Assembly (NCBI RefSeq): GCF_000255295.1
Contig: NC_017030.1
Span: 7,290,328-7,354,327, forward strand
Source: Corallococcus coralloides DSM 2259
GTDB taxonomy: Bacteria > Myxococcota > Myxococcia > Myxococcales > Myxococcaceae
Length of the DNA: 64,000 nucleotides
Reading direction: 5' to 3'
Under the pieces are notes generated by a model, which saw only the letters and a program-made list of their open reading frames with translations, was not told where the DNA came from and did no database searches. The position numbers and the translations under genes were made by a program. Of this stretch, positions 51,909 through 60,692 are shown in pieces. How positions within the stretch are numbered: the stretch's first letter is position 1; each line of letters starts with the position of its first letter.

Positions 51909-52664
51909 ATGACAGCCAAACGGAAGATCAACCTCACCGTCTACGCGCCTGCACTCGTGAGTGACGACAACCGCACCATCGCCTTGGTTCATGGGATGGA
52001 GCGTGCGTTCCCAGGTCTGCGCCTGGAATGGAGGGTTTCCGAAGACGGACGCACCATCGCCTTGCCACAACGCGACGCATGGCTCACCGAGGGAACCAAG
52101 GATGGGGGGTTCCCTCTCGTGTGTAACGGCAACGAGAACCTTCCCGTGATGATTTCCGGGTGGGAATCACCAGCGGGTAGTTCTCCAGGCGGTCGGTCAC
52201 AACTGGAGGTCCATGCGCAGCTGCCTCCGAGCGAAGGAGGGCTCGCGGCGGTAGCGGATGTGCTGGAGGCCGTGGCCGAAATCGCACGCGGACACTGGGG
52301 GCACGCCACGCCGTTCAGGGCAAGCGTGGACATTGCGCGCCAGACGAGGAATCGGCCAGATGACCTGGAAGTGCCTCCTCGCGGCCTGCCGGTGCTCACG
52401 TCCCCGAGTGCCATGAGATCGCCGGAGATTCCCCACCGCCTGGGCTGGCTGAATTACTGGTCGGCTGCTGCCGCACGGGCCATCGGGTTCCCGGATCCTG
52501 TTCGCGACACCGAACTGCTTTCACGGGCGCGGCGTACGGCATCTGGCGGGTGGGTCGTGCAGCTCACTGACGGGCCGCTCGACCTGGACAACCCCGCCCA
52601 CCTGGAAGCGCTCAAGCGGGCCTATGAGCGCTTTCCGGTGATTGGCGGACGCGCGGCGCCCTGA
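51909..52664 (+). CDS. DUF5953 protein, probable immunity partner of the preceding toxin
   Basis: A 251-aa soluble protein from the ATG at 51909, two bases after the toxin stop codon. It begins MTAKRKINLTVYAPALVSDD. Recognisable segments are 'IALVHGMERAFPGLRLEW' near residue 24, 'TIALPQRDAWLTEGTKDGGF' near residue 46, and 'IPHRLGWLNYWSAAAARAIG' near 180. I recall this as the myxobacterial family DUF5953, found next to DUF6310-type proteins. The tight gene pair with a predicted nuclease toxin supports immunity function; that function is inferred. It ends 11 bp before the left copy of the SNF2-tail direct repeat. Confidence 0.78.
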   Translation: MTAKRKINLTVYAPALVSDDNRTIALVHGMERAFPGLRLEWRVSEDGRTIALPQRDAWLTEGTKDGGFPLVCNGNENLPVMISGWESPAGSSPGGRSQLEVHAQLPPSEGGLAAVADVLEAVAEIARGHWGHATPFRASVDIARQTRNRPDDLEVPPRGLPVLTSPSAMRSPEIPHRLGWLNYWSAAAARAIGFPDPVRDTELLSRARRTASGGWVVQLTDGPLDLDNPAHLEALKRAYERFPVIGGRAAP

Positions 52665-52675
52665 AGTGACGCCCT

Positions 52676-52713
52676 ATGCGAAGAGCTGGAGCAGATCCTC
52701 GCGGGTGATGGCG
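52676..52713. repeat. left copy of a 38-bp direct repeat identical to the SNF2 gene 3' end
   Basis: Bases 52676-52713 match 57680-57717 at 37 of 38 positions (the mismatch is at 52704, G versus A). The right copy is the last 12 codons of the SNF2 helicase gene; read on the minus strand the left copy also encodes [11 protein letters not shown] followed by a stop (TAG instead of TGA). Sequence on both sides diverges completely. It is either a vestige of the original SNF2 3' end or a duplicated integration target. Confidence 0.92.
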
Positions 52714-52943
52714 TGCAGGCAGCATGGTGGCTTCCGGCAAGGCTTGTCCGGCCCGGACCATGAGCTGGCGCGAGTCCAGACAGCGGGCCCGTTCAACGCC
52801 GCTGTCGTGAAGCGCTCCCCTTGGCGCCGGATCCATCGCCGTGTCCCGTTGGGTCTGGCGGAGTCACGTAGAGAGCACCCCTGCGCGGAGGTTGGCGATG
52901 GTAGCGTCCCCATGTGGGAGGTCACGCATCCTTGCTCCAACCC

Positions 52944-53804
52944 TTGAGATTGGCTCTTCCCCTGACGCTCATGCTCGCCTGGGGAGCCGCCGCGCAGGCC
53001 CAGCAGGCCACGAGGACACGCGCTGAGCGTAAGCGCGCTGTGACCATCGCGAGCACGTCGGCTGATCCGTTGCCCATCGTCCATGTGGCGGGGGACACGC
53101 CGACGTTGTTCCTCTTCACTTCGCCCATCCAGAAGAAGACCCTGACCTTTGATGAGTCCCGGATCCGCGTCCTGGATGCCGGCGAGCGCTCCGTCATCAT
53201 TCAGCCCGTGGCCGACCTCGGCGAGGGCGAGCGACAGGAAATCGGGGTCTTCTTCGCTGACGGCCAGGCGCTGACACGGGCTGCCTTCGTGCTCGTGACC
53301 GACCCTGCCGAAGTGGACTCCCGGATCGACGTGCGGCGCCCGGAGCCGCCCAATACGGCCTGCCAGCCCGCCCAAGCCCCGTCGCTGAAGCCCGAAGACT
53401 TCGTGTTGCTCGGCCTCGTGGACAAGGCAGGTGTCACAACATCCAGCAGGCACGGCGAGCCAACCGTTGTGCAGGGGCTTGCATTGGACTCGCTCGTCGC
53501 TTTTCGGGGCACAGGTTGGGTTCTGGCGGACATGACGATCCTGAACAGCCCTGATCAACCCGCTTGGACACCCCAAGAGGCGATGTTCGTGAGGCAGGTG
53601 GGCGTCCCCCTGCGCGCGCGGCTCGTGACGAAGAGACCGGGGCCCATTCTTCCGGGGGAGACCATGCGCGTGCTCGCGGTCGTGGAACTTCCACAGGCGC
53701 AAGCGGACCTCGTCTTCACCCTGGAGATACGCGGGGACGGGGGACGTCGATTCACGATTCCGGGCGTGCGCTTTCCGCAGCCCGTCGCGGGAGAGGCCCA
53801 ATGA
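52944..53804 (+). CDS. DUF2381 (TIGR02268) exported protein
   Basis: A 286-aa protein. A TTG at 52944 yields a clean signal peptide (MRLALPLTLMLAWGAAAQAQQ); a GTG ten codons earlier is the alternative. The mature part is beta-rich ('PLPIVHVAGDTPTLFLFTSP', 'RIRVLDAGERSVIIQPVADL', 'GVFFADGQALTRAAFVLVTD', then 'QALDSLVAFRGTGWVLADMT' style sequence, and a C-terminal 'VLAVVELPQAQADLVFTLEI'). This is the paralogous family found in myxobacteria (TIGR02268/DUF2381), usually just upstream of Ser/Thr kinase genes. Here its TGA overlaps the ATG of the receptor kinase (ATGA), so it is probably the periplasmic partner or ligand-binding subunit of that kinase. Confidence 0.85.
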   Translation: MRLALPLTLMLAWGAAAQAQQATRTRAERKRAVTIASTSADPLPIVHVAGDTPTLFLFTSPIQKKTLTFDESRIRVLDAGERSVIIQPVADLGEGERQEIGVFFADGQALTRAAFVLVTDPAEVDSRIDVRRPEPPNTACQPAQAPSLKPEDFVLLGLVDKAGVTTSSRHGEPTVVQGLALDSLVAFRGTGWVLADMTILNSPDQPAWTPQEAMFVRQVGVPLRARLVTKRPGPILPGETMRVLAVVELPQAQADLVFTLEIRGDGGRRFTIPGVRFPQPVAGEAQ

Positions 53805-55567
53805 GCGCGACGCTGCTCAACCCGACTCCGGGTTCGTTGATTGACGGATGGCAGGTGGCCAGACCCCTTGGGGCCGGAGGCTTTGCCCGTGTCTTCCTGG
53901 GGGAAAAGAACGGCAGGCACCGTGCCATCAAGCTGGCGCAGCACCGGGAGACCAGCGGCGACCTCAAGCAAACCCATGACCGGACGCTTCGGGAGTTGAC
54001 GGCGCTGCTCATGCTGGACCACCCCAACATCGTCCGGCCGCGGGGGCATGGCCTCGCCGAGAGCGGGAACCTCTACCTCGCGCTCGACTACGTGGACGGC
54101 TGGACGCTCGCGGAGTGGGCCGAGCGCAAGCACCCCACGGTGCGCGAAGTTCTCGGCGTCTTCGAGAAGCTCGCCAGTGCGCTGGCGTACATGCACGGCC
54201 GGGGCATCCTGCATCGGGACCTGAAGCTGTCCAACGTGCTCATCCGCAAGAGTGACGGCGAGCCCGTCATCATCGACTTCAGTTGCGCGACCTACACGCA
54301 TGCCGAAGACTTGACGGATGGAGGCCTGCCGCCGGGCACGGACCGCTACCGCGCGCCCGAGCAGTTCAAGTTCCTGCGTGAGCACAAGGACGAGCGTCGG
54401 GCCCGCTATGCCTTCCAGGTATCCGACGAGATCTTCGCCGTCGGCGTCATGCTGCATGAGTTGCTGACGGACCCGCGACCGACGGAGTTCCGTCCGCGCT
54501 TCGACTTGAACAATGCGGCCATGCCACCGCCGTCGCCCCGCTTGGCGAATGCGCGCATTCCAGAGGCCGTGAGCGATCTCATTGAGAGCATGCTGGCCCT
54601 GGACCCCAAGCGGCGCCCGGTCGACACCGAGGCGCTGCGCCGGGAGTTGGCGGAGCTCCGCGCCAATCCCGGTGCCGAATACGACGTACCGGGGCATCCG
54701 CCAGCTGAACAGCGTCACGGAGTGCCGCCCCCCGCGGCGCTGGCGATGCCCTCCACGCCCCAGCCGCTCAAGCGGCACATCGCCCGGGTTGCGCGCCCGC
54801 GTGGCTGGGGACGGTGGGGCGCGGTGCTTGCCAGCGTCGTCGCGCTTGTCGCCGTCGCGCTCTTCTGGCGCGCCTCTTCGAATATCCCGGGCACCCCGGC
54901 AGCGCTCCGTTCCACGACGCCCAAGCCACCACCACCTGCTATGTCCACCCTTGGTCCCCCGCCCGCGACAGCTCCGGGGCTGGCCACTGCTGATGTTCCC
55001 AAGGAAGGTTCAACCGTGAAGACGCCGCCCCCCCAAACGACGCCCCCAGGACGCACACCTCGCATGACGAAGAAGGCCGTTGCCGCCGTCGAGTGTGCGT
55101 CGTTGTCGCTCGTTGCCGCGCTGGCGGCGGGATGCCCGGGAGCGCAGCTCCGGCCCGAACCCTTCACCTGCCCGGAGGGGGCCTTTGAAGCCATGACGCA
55201 GCAGCTCCATTGGAGGCAGTACGACCGCTTCTCGGTCCGAATGGACGACCGCCAACCTGATGAGCTGGTGTGGTTCACCGCTGGCACGGAGGTCGTGGGG
55301 GTGGTCCCGAAAGGCGTCACCGACGACAGACAGTTGGAGGTCGCTCCCATCGGAACGCGCTTCTACGGCAAGGCCTATTACCTCCCCGAGAAGATGGGGG
55401 GTTCGGATGCACCGGCACTCGTCGTCCGGTATGACCGCGTGAAGCTCCCGGGCCAGGATGAGTACCCCATTTGCTTCGTGGTGGAGGCAGGAGCCGCGGC
55501 GTTCAAGGACGGCAAAGTGCAGGCGAGGAACCGGGCTGGGGGGTTTGTTGTGTACCGCTGGCCCTGA
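53801..55567 (+). CDS. receptor-type Ser/Thr protein kinase coupled to DUF2381
   Basis: A 588-aa protein from the ATG at 53801. The kinase domain covers residues 18-290 or so: LGAGGFARVFLGEK, 'HRAIKLAQHR', 'HRDLKLSNVLIRK' near 140, 'VIIDFSCATYT' (DFS replaces DFG), 'GTDRYRAPEQFKF'. A membrane helix follows near residues 338-355 (AVLASVVALVAVALFW), then a Pro/Thr-rich linker. Near residue 422 comes a second hydrophobic stretch that looks like a lipoprotein signal (MTKKAVAAVECASLSLVAAL, then AAGC), followed by a 130-residue outer domain ('DDRQPDELVWFTAGTEVVGV', 'ALVVRYDRVKLPGQDEYPIC'). An in-frame ATG at 55064 could start that lipoprotein-like module separately. It probably senses with DUF2381 and signals inward. 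Confidence 0.88.
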   Translation: MSATLLNPTPGSLIDGWQVARPLGAGGFARVFLGEKNGRHRAIKLAQHRETSGDLKQTHDRTLRELTALLMLDHPNIVRPRGHGLAESGNLYLALDYVDGWTLAEWAERKHPTVREVLGVFEKLASALAYMHGRGILHRDLKLSNVLIRKSDGEPVIIDFSCATYTHAEDLTDGGLPPGTDRYRAPEQFKFLREHKDERRARYAFQVSDEIFAVGVMLHELLTDPRPTEFRPRFDLNNAAMPPPSPRLANARIPEAVSDLIESMLALDPKRRPVDTEALRRELAELRANPGAEYDVPGHPPAEQRHGVPPPAALAMPSTPQPLKRHIARVARPRGWGRWGAVLASVVALVAVALFWRASSNIPGTPAALRSTTPKPPPPAMSTLGPPPATAPGLATADVPKEGSTVKTPPPQTTPPGRTPRMTKKAVAAVECASLSLVAALAAGCPGAQLRPEPFTCPEGAFEAMTQQLHWRQYDRFSVRMDDRQPDELVWFTAGTEVVGVVPKGVTDDRQLEVAPIGTRFYGKAYYLPEKMGGSDAPALVVRYDRVKLPGQDEYPICFVVEAGAAAFKDGKVQARNRAGGFVVYRWP

Positions 55568-55728
55568 GCGGATCTGGAGTGACGTGTTGGGTAGGTGCTC
55601 GATTTGGGGCCGCTCCTCCTCAAGCGGGACATGACCTCCCAGGGTCGTTCCATTTCTTCCCATCCCCTGGGTAACGTCGTCCATGACGCGTCGGCCTTCG
55701 GAGGCCTGCGCGAAGGGGAGGACAGAGC

Positions 55729-56886
55729 ATGTCGGCAAGGGAGTTCAGGCTTCCACGCGGAGCCATTCTCTTCACGAGGGACGGCTTCCAGTACGAGTTC
55801 CGCGAAGACCTGGGAGAGGTCCACCACGGATTGAGCCTCCTGCTGGCCCGGCGGCGCACTCCCGAGGGCAGCATCCGAGGCAAGGTGCTGCTCAAGGCAT
55901 TGGGCGTTCCGCAGCTGAGGGAGATGCCCCGCATCAAGCGGGCGCGGGCGAAGCTTGAGGAGCAGGTGCGCCTCGCGACGTACCTCGACCATCCAGGCAT
56001 CCTTCGCGTCCATGGGCTGCACAAGGCGGAGGGGTGCTGGTACGTCATCACCGAGCATCCATCGGGGAACAGCATCAGCAACCTCCTGACGCTCGTCGGG
56101 GAATGCAGGCGCCGGTTCTCGGCCCTCTTCACGCTCCATGTCGGGGCCCGCGTCGCCGAGGCCCTGGAGCACGCCCACGAGGCGCGGGATGAACAGGGAC
56201 GCCCCCTTCACATCGTCCACCGGGCGCTCGACGTGGAGAACCTCTTCGTCGATTGGAACGGCGGTGTGCAGGTCTCCGACTTCGGGCTCGCCCTGTCGGA
56301 TCTGCCCGGCCGCGTTTCATCCACGGTGCGCCGGCCTCAGGGGGATGCGTTCTACTCCTCCCCGGAGATGCTCCTGACGGGCCGCGTGGATGCGCGTTCA
56401 GACCTCTTTGCGCTGGGCAACGTCCTGCTTGAGCTCGCGACGGGGAGGAACCTCCTGGATGCCTCGGATGACTTGACCGACGAGGTGAAGGGCACGCTCT
56501 CGGTCCGGCAGCGCAGGCGCGTTCGACATGCCATCAAGCGAGCCCAGCTCGCGGGTAGCCCGCCGATGGTGGCGGATGCCATCTGGCGCGCGGCGACCTA
56601 CACGCAGGCGGACCTGGAGGCGTTGACGAAGCCGCTTCCTCAGGGGTTGCGCGTGACGCTGCTCAGGCTCCTCCAGCCCAGGCCCGACGACCGCTACCAG
56701 ACGGCGCGCGAACTGGCGGCGGACCTGCGCCGATGGTTGGGAGAAGGAGCCGCCTACGGCAAGAAGGAAGCAGTGGCGGAGCTGTATGAGATGGCGAAGC
56801 GAGCCCACGAGGAGCTGATGGTCGAACTGGGCATGCGGCGCCCTCGTGGCCCCCAGGTGCCCCAGGACGAGTTCAGTACGAGCTAA
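55729..56886 (+). CDS. predicted pseudokinase (kinase fold, catalytic loop lost)
   Basis: A 385-aa cytoplasmic protein from the ATG at 55729, with GGGGAGGA upstream. The protein-kinase fold is clear: 'GKVLLKALGVPQ' (beta-3 lysine), 'LEEQVRLATYLDHPGILRVH', 'VSDFGLALSD' (DFG intact), 'FYSSPEMLLTGRVDARSDLF' (APE-like SPE). The catalytic loop, however, reads 'VHRALDVENLFVD': the catalytic Asp of HRD is Ala and the following Lys is Asp, so phosphotransfer is unlikely. The P-loop (REDLGEVHHG) lacks the Gly pattern as well. Residues 300-385 form helices including 'YQTARELAADLRRWLGEG'. It lies 161 bp after the receptor kinase and probably acts as its adaptor or decoy; that role is inferred. Confidence 0.88.
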   Translation: MSAREFRLPRGAILFTRDGFQYEFREDLGEVHHGLSLLLARRRTPEGSIRGKVLLKALGVPQLREMPRIKRARAKLEEQVRLATYLDHPGILRVHGLHKAEGCWYVITEHPSGNSISNLLTLVGECRRRFSALFTLHVGARVAEALEHAHEARDEQGRPLHIVHRALDVENLFVDWNGGVQVSDFGLALSDLPGRVSSTVRRPQGDAFYSSPEMLLTGRVDARSDLFALGNVLLELATGRNLLDASDDLTDEVKGTLSVRQRRRVRHAIKRAQLAGSPPMVADAIWRAATYTQADLEALTKPLPQGLRVTLLRLLQPRPDDRYQTARELAADLRRWLGEGAAYGKKEAVAELYEMAKRAHEELMVELGMRRPRGPQVPQDEFSTS

Positions 56887-56889
56887 CGG

Positions 56890-56920
56890 CTCTGCGTGCG
56901 CCCCCGGTGCGCACGCAGAG
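56890..56920 (+). terminator. perfect 12-bp stem hairpin between pseudokinase and Imm52 genes
   Basis: CTCTGCGTGCGC (56890-56901) pairs with GCGCACGCAGAG (56909-56920) over a 7-nt loop, starting 3 bp after the pseudokinase stop. It would end or attenuate the kinase transcript before the Imm52 gene. TCCTTGAG follows, without a T-run. Confidence 0.7.
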
Positions 56921-56938
56921 TCCTTGAGAGCTTCCGCC

Positions 56939-57712
56939 ATGACAACCCATGCTGATTCCAGGACCTATCCCGAGACCTACTACGCCGGTGCCTACTGGGG
57001 TCCGAGACGAGAGTCCCCCGAGGAGTGTGCCCAGCGTGCGGCGGCCTTTTTCAACCTGCTGGCCGCATGCGATCCCCTGCTGGCGAACTGGAACAAGATC
57101 CCCAAGCCGCGCGGCAAGGGACGCAAGACACCCCTCATGCCTCCCGACCTGCCCACCCTGACGGAAGCGTTCCGGCGTGGCGTCAACCGCGAGCCGGGCG
57201 GACCTGCGTTCGAGCAATTGGGGCTGACGGTCAGCGCATACAACGACGGTCCTCCCAAGGAGATAGTGTTCGTAAATATGACCTGCGGGAGCTACGCGCA
57301 GACCAACTCCGCCAACGTATGCGTCCTTTCAATCCCCTCGAAAGGAGAGAGCGCTGAGCGAATGCTCACGGCCTCAATGCTGACGGACGTGGCTCGCAGC
57401 ATGGCGCTGGCCTGGGAACCCGACTGGGCAGTGGCCATGTCCCACTCGCATCGGGACCTGCAGGCTGCGGAGGGCCAGGACGACCCGTGGCTTGGCTGGG
57501 TGACGTACCTCTCCCGTGGCCGAGGCACCGTGCCCCCCCTGCCCGCCCCCGTGCGCATCGAGCCGGTGGAGGACCAGGGCACGCTGATCATCCTGACACC
57601 CGAGCGTTTCACCGTGGCCAACCCCGAGCACGTCGCACTGGCGCGACGTGTGCGCGAACTGCTGGCCCAGGCAGGGCTCATGCGAAGAGCTGGAGCAGAT
57701 CCTCGCGAGTGA
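56939..57712 (+). CDS. Imm52-family immunity protein
   Basis: A 257-aa soluble protein from the ATG at 56939. It begins [20 protein letters not shown] and continues '[20 protein letters not shown]', which I recognise as the Imm52 immunity family of polymorphic toxin systems, frequent in myxobacteria. Other segments: '[20 protein letters not shown]', '[20 protein letters not shown]' near residue 113, '[20 protein letters not shown]' near 160. No cognate toxin is adjacent; the nearest toxin candidate is the DUF6310 lipoprotein 5 kb away, which has its own DUF5953 partner. The last ten codons and the stop lie within the right repeat copy and overlap the SNF2 gene on the other strand by 35 bp, so the C-terminus was created by the islet junction. 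Confidence 0.82.
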   Translation: MTTHADSRTYPETYYAGAYWGPRRESPEECAQRAAAFFNLLAACDPLLANWNKIPKPRGKGRKTPLMPPDLPTLTEAFRRGVNREPGGPAFEQLGLTVSAYNDGPPKEIVFVNMTCGSYAQTNSANVCVLSIPSKGESAERMLTASMLTDVARSMALAWEPDWAVAMSHSHRDLQAAEGQDDPWLGWVTYLSRGRGTVPPLPAPVRIEPVEDQGTLIILTPERFTVANPEHVALARRVRELLAQAGLMRRAGADPRE

Positions 57713-60623
57713 TGGCGGCGGCGCCCGCGGCCTCGCTGAGCGCGGCTTCGAACAGGGCGCGCTTCTTCTCCTGGAGGCCCAAAATCTTCTCCTCCACCGT
57801 GCCCTGGGACACGAGCCGGTAGACCATCACCGGCCGCTCCTGCCCGATGCGGTGCGCGCGGTCCGCGGCCTGCGCTTCCACCGCCGGGTTCCACCACGGG
57901 TCCATCAGGAACACGTGGTCCGCCGCAGTGAGGTTCAGGCCCGTGCCTCCGGCCTTCAGTGACATCAGCAGCACCGGCGCTCCGTCCTGGCCCTGGAAGC
58001 GCGACGTCACCTCGCCTCGGTTCGCCGTCGCTCCGTCCAGCCGCTCGAAGCCGATGCCCGCTTCCTTGAGCCCCGGCTCGATGAGATCCAACAGCGACGT
58101 CCACTGGGAGAACACGAGCGCCTTGTGGCCCTCCGACACCGCCGTCTCCAGCGCGTCCACCAGCGTCTGCACCTTGGAGGACGTCTTCGCGTGCTGCCCC
58201 GGCACCAGCGCCGAGTGGCAGGCCGCCTGTCGCAACCGCAGCAGCGCCTCCAGCGCCTTGAGCACGCTGCCGCCCTCGTTGAGCAGTGCCACCACCTCCG
58301 CGCGCGTCGCGGCCATCACCGCGTCGTAGACGGAGCGCTCGCGCTCATCCAGCTGCACGTGCATCACGGAGTCGGTGCGCGGCGGCAGCTCCGGCGCCAC
58401 GTCCCGCTTGAGGCGGCGCAGGATGAACGGGCGGATGCGGCGACGCAGGCCTTCCGCCGCTCCGGGCTTTCCGTCCGCGATGGGCTGCGCCGTCTTCTCC
58501 TCGAACTGGCGGCGCCCACCCAGGAGGCCCGGGTTGGTGAAGTGCATCAGGCTCCACAGCTCGTCCAGGCGGTTCTCCAGCGGCGTACCGCTGAGCGCGA
58601 GCCGCAGGTTCGCCTTGAGCCCGAACGCCGCGCGCGACACCTGGCTCTCCGGGTTCTTGATGGCCTGCGCCTCGTCCAGCACCACCGCCTCCCACGTGGG
58701 CGCGCCCAGCACCGCCGCGTCCAGGCGCAACAGCGCATACGTGGTGAGCGTGATGTCCGCCGTGGGGTCCAGCTTGCGGCCGGGGCCGTGGTACACGCAG
58801 ACCTTCAGCGACGGCCGGAAGCGCTGCAGCTCCGCCACCCAGTTGGGCAGCACGCTCGTGGGGCACACCACCAGCGACTTCGGCCCCAGGATGCAGATGG
58901 TCTGGAGCGTCTTTCCCAGACCCATGTCGTCCGCGAGGATGCCGCCCAGCCCCGCCCCCTTCAGGAACGACAGCCAGCTCACGCCCTGCTGCTGGTACGC
59001 GCGCAGCGTGGCGTTGAGCTCCGCGGGCAGCACCGGCGGCGGCAGCTTCTCGAAGCCCTCCACCAGCGGGGCCAGCTTGTCCAATCCTGGAGGCGGCGGC
59101 TGATCCAACGACTCGCACAGCTGCGTCAGCTCCGGCAGCGCGTGGTTCGCGACACGGCCGTCCGCCTGACGCGCGGCCAGCAGGTCCGCCACGCGCTGTC
59201 CGTTCTTGTCCAGCCACGCACGAGGCAGCGGCGCCCAGCCGCCCCCATCCAGCGGCACCAGCCCCAGCCCCTCCGTCCACGCCCGCACCACCGCCGCCGC
59301 GTCCACCGTGCGCGCGCCGCCCTTGCCGCCCTCCACCTCGAACTCCAGCGTGAAGCGCACCTCCGGCACGCCCGCGCCGGACGCGCCGCCCTCCACGCGC
59401 AGGGACGGCTTGAGGCGCATGTCCGGACTGACGATGCCCGCCGCGTCTCCGCCCAGGTCGCCCCGGAACTTCCGCAGCTTGTCCGCGAAGCGCATCATCT
59501 CCGGCCCCTGCACCGTCAGCCTTCGCCCGGGCACCAGGTTCAGCTCGTCGCGCAGCTGGTGGAGCAGCTTCTGCTCCGCGGCCTCGTCACGCAGCGGCAC
59601 CGCGCCGCGCAGGTACACCATGCGCCCGTTGTCGATGCGCACCGTCGGCGGCGCGCCGTACACCAGCGTGGGCAGCACCGACAGGCCCTGGGTGAGCTGG
59701 TTCAGCTCCAGCAGGATGCGCGGCTTCAGGTCGCGGTCCAGCGGCGGCAGGCGGCGGCTGCGCATGTCCACCGGCATGCGCCGCGCCAGCTCCGGCAATA
59801 TCTTCGCGGACAGCTCGCCCAGCTGCTCCGGCGAATACGTGCGCACCAGCGGCAGGTGCTGGAGCCACGCGCCCGTCATCGCCGTCTCGCCCAGGCGCAC
59901 CAGGGACTCCGCCGTCAGCGCGACGCCGGGGCTCACCACCTCCGTGATGCGCGGGTCGCGCGTGATGGTGATGACCCACTGCTGGCCCTTGTCCTCCACC
60001 TTCGCGCGCGGGGGCAGCACCTCGCTGGACACCGCCACCGGCCGGCCGTCCAGCAGCACGTTGCGCGCGGGCTCCAGGGCCCGCAGCAGCGCGTCCAGCT
60101 TCTCCGCGAGCAGCGGCCCCCGGGTGCGACGCTCCAACAGGCGCTCCATCACCAGGTCCACCTGCTCCACCTGCAACGTGACGCCGGCCTGGGGCTTCGC
60201 CAGGCGCCCGGTGAGGTCCTCCAGCGGCTCCTCCGTGCCGTCCGCGTGCGCGAGGACGCGGTGCAGCTGCAGCCCGCCCTCCACGCGCGTGAAGCGGTAC
60301 ACCACGCGCGACCAGCGCTCCGACACCGCCTCCAGCGGCGCGTCCTGCTTCTCCGCCTTGTCCAGGGAGATGGCCGCCGCGACCACGTGCTCGCACGGGT
60401 CCACCGGGCTGGGGCAGTCACACTCCCACGCCTCGTCGCCCGGGTAGAGGACGACGGTGAAGGCCACGGCCCGGCCCGCCACCTTCACGCGCAGCTCGAC
60501 CTCCGAGCCCGTGCGCGACTGGAGCGCCACCGCGCCGTCCCGCGCGAGGCTGACGCCCTTGGACCAGAGTCCCGGCTTGGCTTCTTTCCGGACGGCTTCG
60601 AGGAGCTGGGTGTTCTCGGACAT
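57678..60623 (-). CDS. SNF2/SWI2-family DNA-dependent ATPase (helicase) with N-terminal SWIM zinc finger
   Basis: A 981-aa protein from the ATG at 60623 ([20 protein letters not shown]). A SWIM-type finger lies near residues 68-78 ([18 protein letters not shown]: CxC...CxH). A long middle region follows, then the SNF2 core: '[20 protein letters not shown]' (Walker A, near 562), '[20 protein letters not shown]', '[20 protein letters not shown]' (DEAQ box, near 649), '[20 protein letters not shown]', and the C-terminal half with '[20 protein letters not shown]', '[20 protein letters not shown]' and '[20 protein letters not shown]'. It remodels protein-DNA complexes. The final 12 codons are the sequence duplicated at 52676-52713. 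Confidence 0.94.
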   Translation of the reverse strand: MSENTQLLEAVRKEAKPGLWSKGVSLARDGAVALQSRTGSEVELRVKVAGRAVAFTVVLYPGDEAWECDCPSPVDPCEHVVAAAISLDKAEKQDAPLEAVSERWSRVVYRFTRVEGGLQLHRVLAHADGTEEPLEDLTGRLAKPQAGVTLQVEQVDLVMERLLERRTRGPLLAEKLDALLRALEPARNVLLDGRPVAVSSEVLPPRAKVEDKGQQWVITITRDPRITEVVSPGVALTAESLVRLGETAMTGAWLQHLPLVRTYSPEQLGELSAKILPELARRMPVDMRSRRLPPLDRDLKPRILLELNQLTQGLSVLPTLVYGAPPTVRIDNGRMVYLRGAVPLRDEAAEQKLLHQLRDELNLVPGRRLTVQGPEMMRFADKLRKFRGDLGGDAAGIVSPDMRLKPSLRVEGGASGAGVPEVRFTLEFEVEGGKGGARTVDAAAVVRAWTEGLGLVPLDGGGWAPLPRAWLDKNGQRVADLLAARQADGRVANHALPELTQLCESLDQPPPPGLDKLAPLVEGFEKLPPPVLPAELNATLRAYQQQGVSWLSFLKGAGLGGILADDMGLGKTLQTICILGPKSLVVCPTSVLPNWVAELQRFRPSLKVCVYHGPGRKLDPTADITLTTYALLRLDAAVLGAPTWEAVVLDEAQAIKNPESQVSRAAFGLKANLRLALSGTPLENRLDELWSLMHFTNPGLLGGRRQFEEKTAQPIADGKPGAAEGLRRRIRPFILRRLKRDVAPELPPRTDSVMHVQLDERERSVYDAVMAATRAEVVALLNEGGSVLKALEALLRLRQAACHSALVPGQHAKTSSKVQTLVDALETAVSEGHKALVFSQWTSLLDLIEPGLKEAGIGFERLDGATANRGEVTSRFQGQDGAPVLLMSLKAGGTGLNLTAADHVFLMDPWWNPAVEAQAADRAHRIGQERPVMVYRLVSQGTVEEKILGLQEKKRALFEAALSEAAGAAAITREDLLQLFA
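57680..57717. repeat. right copy of the 38-bp direct repeat (functional SNF2 3' end)
   Basis: Matches 52676-52713 at 37 of 38 bases. It encodes the C-terminal [11 protein letters not shown] of the SNF2 helicase on the minus strand and, on the plus strand, the last codons of the Imm52 gene. Confidence 0.92.
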
Positions 60624-60692
60624 GGCAGGCGGCTTCCCTACGCCCCGCCACGCCCTTGCGCAACGTTGGATGCGCTCCAGCTGACGGCCAGG

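Larger units (their letters stand above)
52714..57679. other. 5-kb islet between SNF2-tail repeats (DUF2381 - kinase - pseudokinase - Imm52)
   Basis: The interval between the two repeat copies carries four plus-strand genes and no recognisable integrase or transposase. Its outer end creates the present 3' end of the SNF2 gene, as happens when an element integrates at the 3' end of a gene and restores the reading frame. The toxin-immunity pair lies just outside on the left. Bases 52714-52943 are non-coding and should hold the promoter for the DUF2381 operon; I see no strong promoter match there. Confidence 0.6.

Noticed and set aside
52676..57717. tRNA-type attachment site with integrase-driven genomic island
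   Set aside because: The repeat is the end of a protein gene, no tRNA is adjacent, and no integrase, recombinase or transposase is encoded between the copies.
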